Notes: generated by a model from the sequence alone, not told the origin. A stretch of DNA of 46,750 nucleotides from Candidatus Methylomirabilota bacterium (GCA_035315345.1 DATFYA010000195.1:1-46750); one strand, 5' to 3'; positions 1 to 8,173 are shown, counted from the stretch's first letter. Program-made: numbers and translations.

Positions 1-368
1 CGGTCTACGGCCGCGCGCTGATCGCGAAGGTTCTGCTGGTGCTGGGCCTGGCCTGGTGGGGCGCGGTCAATCGCTACACGGTGCTACCGCGCCTCCCCGC
101 CGGCCGGTCGGGCGCTCTCGAGCGGCTATTCGGGCGCGGACGGGCGGTGCTGCTCGGCGCGGCGGAGATCCCGCCGGGGAGCGCTCCCTCCCGACTGGCC
201 GTCTATCTGGCCCGGGAGATGGTGCTGGCGCTGCTCGTCTTCGCGTGCACCGCGATCCTGACCGAATCCACGCCGGCCCGGCACGCGCATCACCTCCGAG
301 AACGCGCCCCCATGGGAGAGCACGCGGGCCCCGCGATCGCCGGCGTGCGCGCCCCGGTCAGTCGTTGA
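1..368 (+). CDS. CopD-family copper resistance membrane protein, C-terminal part
   Basis: Left-truncated gene, read in the frame starting at base 3. The visible residues contain a hydrophobic helix (ALIAKVLLVLGLAWWGAVNR) followed by an Asn-Arg-containing loop and a Val-Leu-Pro-Arg-Leu segment. A second helix follows and ends in LTESTPARH, the usual end of CopD-type copper transport proteins. In that family the protein sits in the inner membrane and works with periplasmic CopC in copper uptake or tolerance. Two CopC-like genes lie just downstream on the opposite strand, which supports the assignment. Its stop overlaps the end of the convergent cytochrome gene by about 11 bases. The tail after TPARH (about 28 residues) is not conserved in my knowledge of the family and may be lineage-specific. 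Confidence 0.75.
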   Translation, partial: VYGRALIAKVLLVLGLAWWGAVNRYTVLPRLPAGRSGALERLFGRGRAVLLGAAEIPPGSAPSRLAVYLAREMVLALLVFACTAILTESTPARHAHHLRERAPMGEHAGPAIAGVRAPVSR

Positions 369-915
369 CCACCGGGTTGCGGCGAACGGTCGGCACCCCG
401 ATCTTGATGAACGGGTGCTGCTCCGCCGCGTGGCACGCCGTGCACGCGGCCCGCATCGTCTCGATGCGCTGCTTGAACAGGGCGAGATCCTTCGCCTTGA
501 TGGCCTCGATCACCTGCGGATAGGCGGTCTTGAGGAAGAGCGCGTCCGCGTTCTTCCGGAACTGGGGCCGCCGCTCCAGCCCGGTGGTGAACGCGTCGTT
601 CATCCGGCCCGCCATGTGCTCGGCGTAGCCCCAGTTGCCGTCGAGCGCGCCGAAGTACATCTCGCCGTACCGGTACGACACCTCGGCCATCGTGGTCTCG
701 AATCCCCTGAACTGGCGCTCGATCGCCGCCACCCGCGCGTTCGGGGACAGCTTCAGGTACCACCCGCCCTGGTCCATGGTGCCGTCGTGCGAATGCATGT
801 GCATGTGAGACTGAGCCCCCACCAGCTCCCAGCCGGCCGCCGCGCCCAGGCCGACCAGGGCCGCGGTCACGACCATCACCAGAAGCGGGCGTATCCGACG
901 GAAGGATGTCGTCAT
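358..915 (-). CDS. small exported c-type cytochrome with His/Met-rich N-terminus
   Basis: A 185-residue protein starting at an ATG that overlaps the stop of the upstream CopC-like gene (ATGA). An N-terminal hydrophobic segment (LLVMVVTAALVGLGAAAG) acts as signal or anchor, so the protein is periplasmic. Immediately after it is a run rich in His and Met (SHMHMHSHDG) typical of copper- or silver-binding segments. One haem c motif, CTACH, lies near residue 159 in a helical C-terminal half, reminiscent of class II-like single-haem cytochromes. It is the last gene of the seven-gene metal operon and may pass electrons or reduce metal in the periplasm; that role is inferred. No close named family is recognised. 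Confidence 0.7.
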   Translation of the reverse strand: MTTSFRRIRPLLVMVVTAALVGLGAAAGWELVGAQSHMHMHSHDGTMDQGGWYLKLSPNARVAAIERQFRGFETTMAEVSYRYGEMYFGALDGNWGYAEHMAGRMNDAFTTGLERRPQFRKNADALFLKTAYPQVIEAIKAKDLALFKQRIETMRAACTACHAAEQHPFIKIGVPTVRRNPVVND

Positions 916-1319
916 TGCCGTTGTCCTTTCACCGTGAATGTGAAGAAGCTGTCGACGATGTGGCCGTCCACCGACAGCACGCGGTACTTGACGGTGTACT
1001 GCCCGGCGACCCGCGTGGCGAACGTGACGGTCAGGCGGCGCGGGTCGTCCGCGGTCACCGTCGCATCGCGCTCGTCGACCTGGCGGCCCGCCACGTTCCA
1101 GATCGTCACCGTGCTGTACGCGGGCTCGAGCCGCTCGTTGAACCAGAGATCCACCCGCTCCGGCGCCTGGCCCAGCACCGCGCGGTGCGACGGAGTCGAG
1201 CGCACCAGCACCGCGTGCGCCTGCACCGGCTGAGTTGCCGCGACGACCAGGAGCGCGCCGGCGAGCGCCGCGACCGCCCGGCACACGGCGCGGCCGGCCG
1301 AGGGCTTGGGCCGGCTCAC
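912..1319 (-). CDS. CopC-domain periplasmic copper-binding protein (second copy)
   Basis: A 135-residue protein. The start is a GTG that overlaps the previous stop in GTGA, and its own stop overlaps the cytochrome ATG. A signal peptide (VAALAGALLVVAATQPVQA) would be cut before HAVLVRSTPSH, placing a histidine at the mature N-terminus. The end holds the CopC signature VDGHIVDSFFTFTV. In the CopC family the N-terminal His with the Asp and His of the DGH motif forms the Cu(II) site; all three appear here. It lies between another CopC-like gene and the cytochrome. A tandem pair of CopC paralogues in one operon suggests handling of metal at two sites or in two oxidation states. Function is assigned from family knowledge. 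Confidence 0.8.
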   Translation of the reverse strand: MSRPKPSAGRAVCRAVAALAGALLVVAATQPVQAHAVLVRSTPSHRAVLGQAPERVDLWFNERLEPAYSTVTIWNVAGRQVDERDATVTADDPRRLTVTFATRVAGQYTVKYRVLSVDGHIVDSFFTFTVKGQRQ

Positions 1320-1714
1320 TTCTGCGCGGGCGTCGAACCCGTGACGGTGAAGGGCACCGCGCCCTCCGTCACGTGTCCGTCGGCGGCCATCACCTTCCAG
1401 CGGGCCTGGTAGGATCCCGGCTCCAACGGCGGCAGCGGGTAGGCGAGGGTATCGGGGGCCGCGTCCGCCTCCGGCCGCAGCAGGGCGACCGATCGCTGGC
1501 GCGGGCCGCCCACCAGCTGCACCGAGCAGAGCGGTTTCTCGAGCCGGCTGTTGAAGCGCAGGACGAGCCGCTTGGGCGCCGCGACGGTCACGTCCTGCCG
1601 AGGCTCCGATTCGAGGATGATGGCGTGGCCCTGCGCCGGCAGGATGCCGGTCCCGCATGCCCAGATGATACCCGCCGCGACTGCCAGCGCGAGTCGGACC
1701 GCTCGGCGGCTCAT
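1316..1714 (-). CDS. CopC-domain periplasmic copper-binding protein (first copy)
   Basis: A 132-residue protein whose ATG overlaps the stop of the BNR-repeat gene (ATGA). A signal peptide ending GTGILPAQG is followed by HAIILESEPRQD, giving a mature N-terminal histidine. The body has the CopC-type Ig-like fold features: LVLRFNSRLEK, a central YPLPPLEPGSYQARWKV stretch and the terminal AADGHVTEGAVPFTV. The Asp-Gly-His copper ligands are retained. Relative to the downstream paralogue it has the variant TEGAVPF after the ligand His. It is expected to bind Cu(II) in the periplasm. Translational coupling on both sides shows that it is made together with the receptor and the cytochrome. Confidence 0.8.
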   Translation of the reverse strand: MSRRAVRLALAVAAGIIWACGTGILPAQGHAIILESEPRQDVTVAAPKRLVLRFNSRLEKPLCSVQLVGGPRQRSVALLRPEADAAPDTLAYPLPPLEPGSYQARWKVMAADGHVTEGAVPFTVTGSTPAQK

Positions 1715-2934
1715 CGGGCCGTCGGAATGCGGACCGGCTGGACGACGGTCTTGAGGAAGGGGAACTGCTCCTCGTGCCAGGCCACCAGGAAGGAGCCGTC
1801 CGGGGCGAAGGCCACGTCGGGCTGGTACGCCTTGATGGCGCCGGAGAGCACGTGGATCGGGCTCAGCGTCCTGCCCCCGTCCGCGGTGTAGCGCAGGAGA
1901 ATGCGCCGGCGGACCGCGGTCGACTCCTCCCACACCACCACCGCGCGGCCGGCCGGATCCACCGCCATGCGCGCGTTGTCCGGGATGGACGTGGCCGAGG
2001 TGTGCAGCCGCCGCGGCGGCCCGAACCGCCGGCCGTCCTCGGAGATCGCGAAGCGCAGGTCCGGGCGGATGTCGGTGCCCTCGGTATACCAGCTCATGTA
2101 GATGCGTCCGCGCGCGTCCAGCCCGATGGCCCCACCGCGGTGGGGACACGCGTTGATCTTCCAGCGATCGGCGCTCACCAGGGTGGGGTCGCCGAACGAC
2201 CGCCCGCCGTCGCGCGAGACGGCCATCACCATGTCGCGGATGTCGCCCGGGAAGACGCGCCGCCACGTGAGGGCCACGGTGTCGCGCGGCCCCGCCGCCG
2301 CGTCGACCCGGCAGCACACGCAGGTGTCGTCGCCGACCTTGCGGGTGCTCTCGACCCGCGTTCCGCGCTCGACCACCCGGGCCACCCAGGTGGCCGGGTC
2401 CCGCCGGCCCTCCCGGCCGTCGATCCAGGTGACCAGCAGCGTGCCGTCCGGCGCCACCGCGAGGCCATCGAAGGAGTGCGAGATCGGGCGGTCCTCGTTC
2501 ACCCGCAGCGGCGTCTCGAAGGTCTTGCCCCCGTCGAGGGAGCGCGACAGCTGCAGATCGGAAGCGAACAGCGTGCCTTCGGGCTTTGGCTTCTCCGACG
2601 ACCAGGAGACGAAGACCTCACCGCCCGGCGCGACCGCGAGGCGCGGCGGATGGTGGAGCGCCTCCACGCTGAGCCCGTCGGGGCTCACGCGCACCGGTGC
2701 CGCGCCGTCGCCCGCGCGCAGGAGATGGAGCTGGTTGGCCTGGCCTTCCTGGGAGGCCCAGGCCACGAGAGGCCGACTGTCCGGCGCGGCCGCGATCGCC
2801 GCCCCCGAGAAGTGGAACTCGTGCCCCTGCGTCACGTGCTTGTACTCGAGCCGCGGGCCGAGCGTGAGATCGGCGGCCGTCGCGGGACCGGCGGCCAGCC
2901 CGACGGCCAGCGCGCCCAGGAGGAGCGTTCGCAT
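1711..2934 (-). CDS. exported BNR-repeat (sialidase-fold) protein with CVCC and CPH motifs
   Basis: A 407-residue protein. I chose the ATG at 2934, which overlaps the receptor stop in TGATG; an in-frame ATG lies nine bases earlier. A signal peptide (LLLGALAVGLAAGPATA) precedes a six-bladed-propeller-like body with repeated Asp-box patterns such as SLDGGKTF, SRDGGRSF and TADGGRTL. This is the fold annotated as exo-alpha-sialidase, but catalytic sialidase residues are not evident. It carries CVCCR near the middle and ACPHRGG shortly after, a Cys/His set that could bind metal or haem. Placement between a TonB receptor and CopC proteins points to metal handling rather than sugar hydrolysis. The exact role is unknown. 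Confidence 0.75.
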   Translation of the reverse strand: MRTLLLGALAVGLAAGPATAADLTLGPRLEYKHVTQGHEFHFSGAAIAAAPDSRPLVAWASQEGQANQLHLLRAGDGAAPVRVSPDGLSVEALHHPPRLAVAPGGEVFVSWSSEKPKPEGTLFASDLQLSRSLDGGKTFETPLRVNEDRPISHSFDGLAVAPDGTLLVTWIDGREGRRDPATWVARVVERGTRVESTRKVGDDTCVCCRVDAAAGPRDTVALTWRRVFPGDIRDMVMAVSRDGGRSFGDPTLVSADRWKINACPHRGGAIGLDARGRIYMSWYTEGTDIRPDLRFAISEDGRRFGPPRRLHTSATSIPDNARMAVDPAGRAVVVWEESTAVRRRILLRYTADGGRTLSPIHVLSGAIKAYQPDVAFAPDGSFLVAWHEEQFPFLKTVVQPVRIPTAR

Positions 2935-5048
2935 CACTTCCATCTCCACGCCACCGAGCCGTAGAACCCGCGCCCGTCGCCCGGGAAGAAGTAGTTGCGG
3001 TTGGCGTCGTCCACCTGTACCGCCGAGACGAAACGCTTGTCGCCGAGGTTGCGGCCCTCGAAGAAGAGGCCCAGGTTCCAGGGCTTGTACTCGTAGCCGA
3101 GCTTCACGTTGACCAGCGTATAGGACGGAGTGCGGGTGGTGTTGGCGCTGTCGACGAAGTAGCCGCGGGGGACGATCTCGACGCCGGGAGCGAACCAGAA
3201 GCCCGAGGCGTGGTCGTAGCGGATCTCGGTGTTGACGAAATGCTCGGGGGCGCCGGGCAGGTCGTTGTTGTCGAAGACGGGGTCGTCCACGAAGACGAAG
3301 CGCGACCAGGTGTAGGTCACCCGGGCGCGCAGCGCGTCGCCCATGCGGCCGAGCCCCAGGCGCGTGGCGATGTCCCGCACGACCACCACGTCCGCGCCGA
3401 CCTCGACGCCGGTGTGGCGCGAGCGGTCGATGTTCTGGAAGCGGGGAATCGTGAAGGGCGCGCCCGGAAAGGGCTGGACGTTGACGTTCTGGATCTCGTC
3501 CCACAGCTCGATGTCGTAGACCGAGACGTCCCAGCGCACCCAGTCGCGCCAGGTGCCCCGCGTGCCCACCTCGAACTGCCAGGACTTCTGCGCCTCCAGC
3601 AGCGAGAGATCGCCGCCGATCTGCCCAGGCGCGGTCAGCTCGAGCATGAGCGGCGGCTCGTAGGCGCGGCTGGCGTTGCCGTAGACCTGGACGGTCGGCG
3701 CGGCCCGCCAGACGACGCCCACCTTGGGCGAGGCGCCGAAGAAGGTGGTGGAGTCCGACTGGTTGCCGTCGGAGAGGAAGCGGTCGCGCACCTGGTCGTC
3801 GGTGACCTGCAGGCGTCCGCCCGCCACCACGGCCACGGTGGGCACCACGTCGAGCTGGTCCTCCGCGTAGATGCCGAACGTGTTCGTGATGTTGACCTGG
3901 TTCTTGATCCGAGCGCCCCGATCGCCGTTGAGGTTCTGGAACTGGGCGTCGTTCTGGTTCGTGCCGAAGAACTGGAGGCCGGCGGCGAAGCGGTTGCCGA
4001 GGCCGAGCAGGGGCGCGGACAGCAGATAGCGCGCCTCGGTGCTGTAGCTGTACGTGGTCTGATCGATCACCGCGAAGGACAGCGGGTGGTCCAGGTCCTG
4101 GTAGTTGAGCTGGGTCGACCACTCGAAGGCCTGGTCGGCGCCGAGGGGCGTGCGGAACGTCACCGCCCCCCGGGTGTAGTCGTAGCGCCGCGCCTCCTTG
4201 GCGAACCGGGTCGCCGGCTGCTGCTGCTGCGGGTTCTGCCGGAACTGCTCGGGGGTCAGGGCGCCCGGCAGCTGCTCGTCGTTGCGCACGAAGCCGAGAT
4301 CGAATCGCAGCGTGGCCCCGTTCGAGAGCTGGTAGCCGGCGTTGCCGTAGGCGCGATAGCGCGTCTGCTGGCTGTGGTCCCGGTAGCCCTGCAGCTCGGT
4401 GTCGCTGAAGCTCGCGTACAGATCGAAGGGCCCGTACGCCTGGCCGGTGCCGACGTAGCCCTTGAAGAAGCCGTAGGATCCGCCCTCCACGAAGCTCTCG
4501 ACCAGGCCGGCGTCGCGGCCGGTCTTGGTCACGAGGTTGACCGCGCCGCCCAGGGTGTTGCCGCCGAAGCGCAGCGCGTTGGCCCCTTTGTACACCTCGA
4601 TGTGCTTGGTGGTCTGCAGCTCGAGCGATTCGAAGTCGCTGAAGCCGTCGGCGTTGCCGTAGGGGAAGCCGTCGATCAGGATGTTGATCCCGCGCTGGTG
4701 GAAGTTGTTGCGCAGGCTCGAGCCCCGGATCGAGAACTGGCTCTCGTCGGCGGCCCCGAAGCGCGGACGGATGAGCACGCCGGGCACGAAGTCGAGCGCG
4801 TCCTTGAGGTTCGCGCCGCGAGACTCCTGGATGGTCTGCTGCGGCACGATCTCGACGCCGCCCGGTGTGCGCTCGATCTCCTCGCGCGCCTGCTCCAGGC
4901 TGCGCGTGCGCTCGGGCGGCAGGGTGCTCGATTCGACGATCACCGGGCTCAGCACGGGCGGGGCGGACTGGCTCTGGGCGGACGCGGCCACCGCGGCCAC
5001 GAGGACGGCGGAGGACGCGAGCACCGGAACGAGCAGGACGAAGGGCAT
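2934..5048 (-). CDS. TonB-dependent outer membrane receptor
   Basis: A 704-residue receptor starting with a signal peptide (VLVAAVAASAQS). The plug domain covers about residues 50-170, with segments such as GVLIRPRFG, SIRGSSLRNNFHQRGINI, LIDGFPYGNADGF and HIEVYKGANALRFGGNTLGG, followed by AVNLVTKTG. The rest is a beta-barrel of many aromatic-rich strands, ending FYGSVAWRWK with the aromatic-containing C-terminus used for outer membrane assembly. TonB-dependent receptors import siderophores, haem, vitamin B12, sugars or metal chelates. The TonB gene lies 30 bases upstream and BNR, CopC and cytochrome genes lie downstream, so a copper, nickel or metal-chelate substrate is inferred. Specificity cannot be read from the sequence. 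Confidence 0.9.
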   Translation of the reverse strand: MPFVLLVPVLASSAVLVAAVAASAQSQSAPPVLSPVIVESSTLPPERTRSLEQAREEIERTPGGVEIVPQQTIQESRGANLKDALDFVPGVLIRPRFGAADESQFSIRGSSLRNNFHQRGINILIDGFPYGNADGFSDFESLELQTTKHIEVYKGANALRFGGNTLGGAVNLVTKTGRDAGLVESFVEGGSYGFFKGYVGTGQAYGPFDLYASFSDTELQGYRDHSQQTRYRAYGNAGYQLSNGATLRFDLGFVRNDEQLPGALTPEQFRQNPQQQQPATRFAKEARRYDYTRGAVTFRTPLGADQAFEWSTQLNYQDLDHPLSFAVIDQTTYSYSTEARYLLSAPLLGLGNRFAAGLQFFGTNQNDAQFQNLNGDRGARIKNQVNITNTFGIYAEDQLDVVPTVAVVAGGRLQVTDDQVRDRFLSDGNQSDSTTFFGASPKVGVVWRAAPTVQVYGNASRAYEPPLMLELTAPGQIGGDLSLLEAQKSWQFEVGTRGTWRDWVRWDVSVYDIELWDEIQNVNVQPFPGAPFTIPRFQNIDRSRHTGVEVGADVVVVRDIATRLGLGRMGDALRARVTYTWSRFVFVDDPVFDNNDLPGAPEHFVNTEIRYDHASGFWFAPGVEIVPRGYFVDSANTTRTPSYTLVNVKLGYEYKPWNLGLFFEGRNLGDKRFVSAVQVDDANRNYFFPGDGRGFYGSVAWRWK

Positions 5049-5078
5049 CGATCGGGTCTCCTTACCGCGAGGGCGAGA

Positions 5079-5858
5079 TCACTTGAGCCGGAACTCGACG
5101 GGCAGCAGCACCCACATGGCCACCGGCTCGGTGCCGCGACGGGCGGGATCGAAGCGCCAGGCGCGCACCGCGTCGGTGGCGGCCTGGTCGAGGTCGGGAT
5201 GGCCGCCGGACTTTTCGACGAGGACCTCGCCGATGCGCCCGTCCGCCAGGACGTGCACGCGGAGCAATGTCGTGCCCTGGATGCCGAGCCGGCGCGGGGC
5301 GGCCGGATAGCTTGGCCTCACCTGGTAGCCGCCCTGCGGCCGCGCGAACTGGGTGACGCCGGGCGGCACCGCCATGGCGGTACGCGTCGTCGCGGCGGCG
5401 GGCGGCGCGACCGGAGCCGGCGTCCCGTTGGTCGGCGGCGAGAAGGTGGTGAGCGGCGGACCCGGTGCGGCGGCGTCCGAGATCGAAGGCTCGGGGGCGG
5501 GCTCCGGGACGCTCGCGGCCGGCGGCGGATCGATCGGCGGCGTGGGTGCGACGGGAGCCGGCGGCGGTGGCGCGGGCTCCGGCGCCTCCACGACCGGCGG
5601 CGCCTCGCGGGGCTTCGGCGTCTCGAGCACCCGGGGCGGCCGGATGCGTGGCGGCGGGGAAGGCTGAGGCGTCGGCGGGGTGATCTTCGGCTCCTCCACC
5701 GTGTCCAGCGTGACCAGGTGGACGGGCATCTCGGGCGGGCGCACCGCGATCGCGACGGGCACCCAGTGCTGACCGAGCACCAGCGCCATCGCGAGCCCCA
5801 GATGGAGCAGGCACGACAGCCCCACCGTCACCCCTCGTGATCGGAGCGATTCGCCCAC
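5079..5858 (-). CDS. tonB: energy transducer TonB
   Basis: A 259-residue protein. The GTG at 5858 is chosen because a GGAGGA Shine-Dalgarno sequence lies nine bases upstream; an in-frame GTG at 5912 would add 18 residues without a good site. After a short cytoplasmic tail comes one membrane helix (SCLLHLGLAMALVLG). It is followed by a long Pro/Ala-rich linker that would span the periplasm and by the TonB C-terminal domain of about 85 residues (YQVRPSYPAAPRRLG, TTLLRVHVLADGRIGEVLV, AVRAWRFDPARR). TonB couples the proton-motive force via ExbB/ExbD to outer membrane receptors. No exbB or exbD is present in this window, so this TonB must borrow them from elsewhere. It is likely dedicated to the adjacent receptor. 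Confidence 0.9.
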   Translation of the reverse strand: MGESLRSRGVTVGLSCLLHLGLAMALVLGQHWVPVAIAVRPPEMPVHLVTLDTVEEPKITPPTPQPSPPPRIRPPRVLETPKPREAPPVVEAPEPAPPPPAPVAPTPPIDPPPAASVPEPAPEPSISDAAAPGPPLTTFSPPTNGTPAPVAPPAAATTRTAMAVPPGVTQFARPQGGYQVRPSYPAAPRRLGIQGTTLLRVHVLADGRIGEVLVEKSGGHPDLDQAATDAVRAWRFDPARRGTEPVAMWVLLPVEFRLK

Positions 5859-5958
5859 CAGAAAGATTCCTCCGCCTGTGCCAGAGTTGGAATCCGAAAG
5901 CTCGAGACCCACGAGCGCCGGCGGCGAGCCGCGGCGAGCGCGGGACGACGACGAAGAG

Positions 5959-6492
5959 CTAGGCGGAAGCGAGCGGAGGGGCCCGGCCCTGGTGCGGGTC
6001 GAGCAGGCGCGCCGGCGGGGCGGCTGGATCGAACTCGGCGGTCGGCGCGGTGGCGATCAGGACGACGGAGGCCTCGAGGAGCCCGTCGACCGACACCGCC
6101 GACAGATTCGCAGAGGCCGCCGCGATGGTGCATTCGCCGTGCTGCTTGGCGTCGAAGCCGTGGTGGACCGAGTGCAGGCCGTTCTCGAACGCGAAGATCG
6201 CGAGGAGGAGGCCCAGAGCCAGGACGAGCGCGCGCCGCGGGTGACGCCGCGCGCTCTCGAGCCCGAGCGCGCCCAGGACGATCGCGGCGAGAAGCAGGGA
6301 CGACGGGCCGACCGGCGTGACCGGACCGATCGGACCGGACTCGGCGGCGGGCCGGATCTCCGGCGCCGACATCCGCAGCACCTCGGCGACGACCGGCGAG
6401 GCGGTGTGGGCCGAGGCGGGTCCGCTAGTCGCCAGGACGGCGAGCACCGTCAGGAGCATCGGGATCAGCGCGAGCGCTCGAAGGCGACGCAT
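5959..6492 (-). CDS. hypothetical exported/membrane protein with HSVHH motif
   Basis: A 177-residue protein from the ATG at 6492; a TTG at 6510 in the same frame is a weaker alternative because it would place the start beside the palindrome. A signal peptide (LIPMLLTVLAVLATSGPASA) is followed by a short linker, two hydrophobic segments (LLLAAIVLGALGL and ALVLALGLLLAIFAF) and then ENGLHSVHHGFDAKQHGEC. This Cys/His-rich stretch could bind metal. The C-terminal part is Ala/Pro-rich and ends before the TonB gene. As the first gene of the operon it may be a metal-sensing or metal-binding envelope component. I do not recognise a named family. Confidence 0.7.
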   Translation of the reverse strand: MRRLRALALIPMLLTVLAVLATSGPASAHTASPVVAEVLRMSAPEIRPAAESGPIGPVTPVGPSSLLLAAIVLGALGLESARRHPRRALVLALGLLLAIFAFENGLHSVHHGFDAKQHGECTIAAASANLSAVSVDGLLEASVVLIATAPTAEFDPAAPPARLLDPHQGRAPPLASA

Positions 6493-6510
6493 TGGTGGCA
6501 GGGTATCCAA

Positions 6511-6528
6511 TCAACCATCCATGGTCAA
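6511..6528. promoter_or_regulatory. candidate operator: imperfect palindrome in divergent region
   Basis: The sequence TCAACCATCCATGGTCAA pairs TCAACCAT with ATGGTCAA (six of eight positions match across a two-base centre). It lies 19 bases upstream of the metal operon start and 85 bases upstream of the divergent ribbon-helix-helix gene. RHH regulators bind short palindromes in pairs, so this is a plausible site for the neighbouring regulator. On the minus strand TTGACC within the palindrome could be a -35 element, but no strong -10 follows. Binding is inferred. Confidence 0.35.
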
Positions 6529-6612
6529 TCGCGGTTCCCCGGGCCCTTGCCCCCGTCCGGGCGCTGCCGCATGATCGGCCCGATCGTCCGCTGTCCGGCA
6601 CAAGGAGAGCCC

Positions 6613-6825
6613 ATGAGCCGCAGGAAGGGCGGGCGCGCCCCCTCCACGCGCTTCTCCGTCTCGCTCCCGGATCCGCTGATGCGCGTGCTGGACCGGCTGC
6701 GCACCGATCGCCGCTACGGCAATCGCAGCGAGTTCGTGCGGGATCTGCTCCGCGCCGAACTGGTGACAGCTCGTACCGGCCACCGGCGAGCGTCTGATGT
6801 GAGCGGCGACCGGTCGATTCGTTGA
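6613..6825 (+). CDS. ribbon-helix-helix transcriptional regulator, NikR-like N-terminal domain only
   Basis: A 70-residue protein from the ATG at 6613, preceded by AAGGAGAG at ideal spacing. The core reads STRFSVSLPDPLMRVLDRLR then YGNRSEFVRDLLRAELV. This is a CopG/NikR-type ribbon-helix-helix: the strand RFSVSLP contacts DNA and the NRSEFVRD helix follows. NikR normally carries a C-terminal metal-binding ACT-like domain of about 80 residues; here only 18 unrelated residues follow. Either metal sensing is done by another protein, or the residual tail with one His is sufficient. It is divergent from the TonB/CopC operon and is its likely regulator. Confidence 0.75.
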   Translation: MSRRKGGRAPSTRFSVSLPDPLMRVLDRLRTDRRYGNRSEFVRDLLRAELVTARTGHRRASDVSGDRSIR

Positions 6826-6862
6826 CGGCGCCCGACGCCCTGTGGGATCATAACTGCTCGCC

Positions 6863-8173
6863 ATGAAAGTCCATTTCACGACCCTCGGCTGTCCGAAGAA
6901 CCAGGTCGACTCCGAGCTGATGCTGGGCATGCTCGCGCGCGCCGGCCACGAGATCGCCGACGCGGCGGAGACGGCCGACTGCCTGGTGGTCAACACGTGC
7001 GCCTTCATCGATCGCGCCCGTGAGGAATCCGTCAACACCATCCTCGAGCTGGCCCGGCTCAAGGAGCGCGGGCGCGCGCGAGCCCTGATCGTCACCGGGT
7101 GCCTCACGCAGCGGTACGGCGCCGAGATCCGGTCGGAGATTCCCGAGATCAACGCGATGCTCGGCACCTCCGAGCTCGATCGCATCGTCGACCTGGTGAA
7201 CCAGGCGGACGGGCGCCAGGCCTGGGTCAGCCAGGCGCCGCCCGGCTACCTCTACGACGCGCAGACCCCGCGGCTGCTGTCCTCCCGGGTGCCGTACGCC
7301 TACGTGAAGATCGCCGAGGGCTGTGACATGGGCTGCACGTTCTGTGCGATCCCCCAGTTCCGCGGCCGTCATCGCAGCCGCCGGCTGGACGACGTGGTGG
7401 CCGAGGTCGAGGGGCTGGCCCGCCGCGGCATCCAGGAGGCCATCCTGGTCTCGCAGGACACCCTGGCCTACGGGCGCGACCTCTCCGGCAACGGCGACAT
7501 CGGCGACCTGCTGCTGGCCCTCTCCGGCACCGCGATGCCCTGGATCCGGCCCATGTATCTGCATCCCGCGCACGTCACCGAGCGCCTGATCGCGAAGTGG
7601 CAGCGCGCGCGCGTGGTGCCGTATCTCGACATGCCGGTGCAGCACGGCGACGACGGCATCCTGCGCGCGATGCGCCGCGGCGTCACCGCCGGGCGCATGC
7701 TCGAGCTCATCGCCCGGCTGCGCGATGCGCTGCCCGGGGTGACCCTGCGCACGACCGTGCTGGTCGGCTTCCCCGGCGAGACCGAGGCCGCGTTCGACAA
7801 CCTGCTCGCCTTCGTCGAGGAAGCCGGCTTCGATCGGCTCGGAGTGTTCACCTACTCGGCGGAGGAGGGCACGCCGGCGGTGGACATGCCGGATCCGGTG
7901 TCCACCGAGGTCATGGCCGAGCGCGCGCAGCAGGTGCAGGATCTTCAAGACCGGCTGGCGTGGCCGCGGCAGAAGGTCCTCTACGGCACGCGCCAGACCG
8001 TGCTGGTGGACGGGCCGAGCCCGGATCCGGCGTTTCCCTTCGAGGGCCGCACCGCGGGGCAGGCGCCCGAGATCGACGGCGTGGTGCTGCTGCGCGACCG
8101 ACGGCTGACTCCGGGCCGCTTCGCGGAGGTCTCGATCGTCGAGGTAGACGGTTACGAGCTCGTCGGGGAATAA
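6863..8173 (+). CDS. rimO: ribosomal protein S12 methylthiotransferase RimO
   Basis: A 436-residue radical SAM methylthiotransferase that modifies an aspartate of ribosomal protein S12. The N-terminal UPF0004 domain has its three cysteines at C10 (LGCPKNQVDSE), C46 (NTCAFID) and C80 (TGC), which ligate the second iron-sulfur cluster. The radical SAM motif is C154-x3-C158-x2-C161 (CDMGCTFC). A TRAM-like domain forms the C-terminus. The motif CPKNQVDSE and the IDRAREESVNTI segment are characteristic of RimO rather than MiaB. Length matches the family. The gene heads a plus-strand run with pgpA, a CinA-like gene and thpR. Confidence 0.95.
   Translation: MKVHFTTLGCPKNQVDSELMLGMLARAGHEIADAAETADCLVVNTCAFIDRAREESVNTILELARLKERGRARALIVTGCLTQRYGAEIRSEIPEINAMLGTSELDRIVDLVNQADGRQAWVSQAPPGYLYDAQTPRLLSSRVPYAYVKIAEGCDMGCTFCAIPQFRGRHRSRRLDDVVAEVEGLARRGIQEAILVSQDTLAYGRDLSGNGDIGDLLLALSGTAMPWIRPMYLHPAHVTERLIAKWQRARVVPYLDMPVQHGDDGILRAMRRGVTAGRMLELIARLRDALPGVTLRTTVLVGFPGETEAAFDNLLAFVEEAGFDRLGVFTYSAEEGTPAVDMPDPVSTEVMAERAQQVQDLQDRLAWPRQKVLYGTRQTVLVDGPSPDPAFPFEGRTAGQAPEIDGVVLLRDRRLTPGRFAEVSIVEVDGYELVGE

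Noticed and set aside
3210-5840. Long plus-strand open frame opposite the TonB receptor and tonB
   Set aside because: Composition (Val/Glu/Arg/Ala-rich, no motifs) is that of a shadow; the minus strand holds clear receptor and TonB domains.
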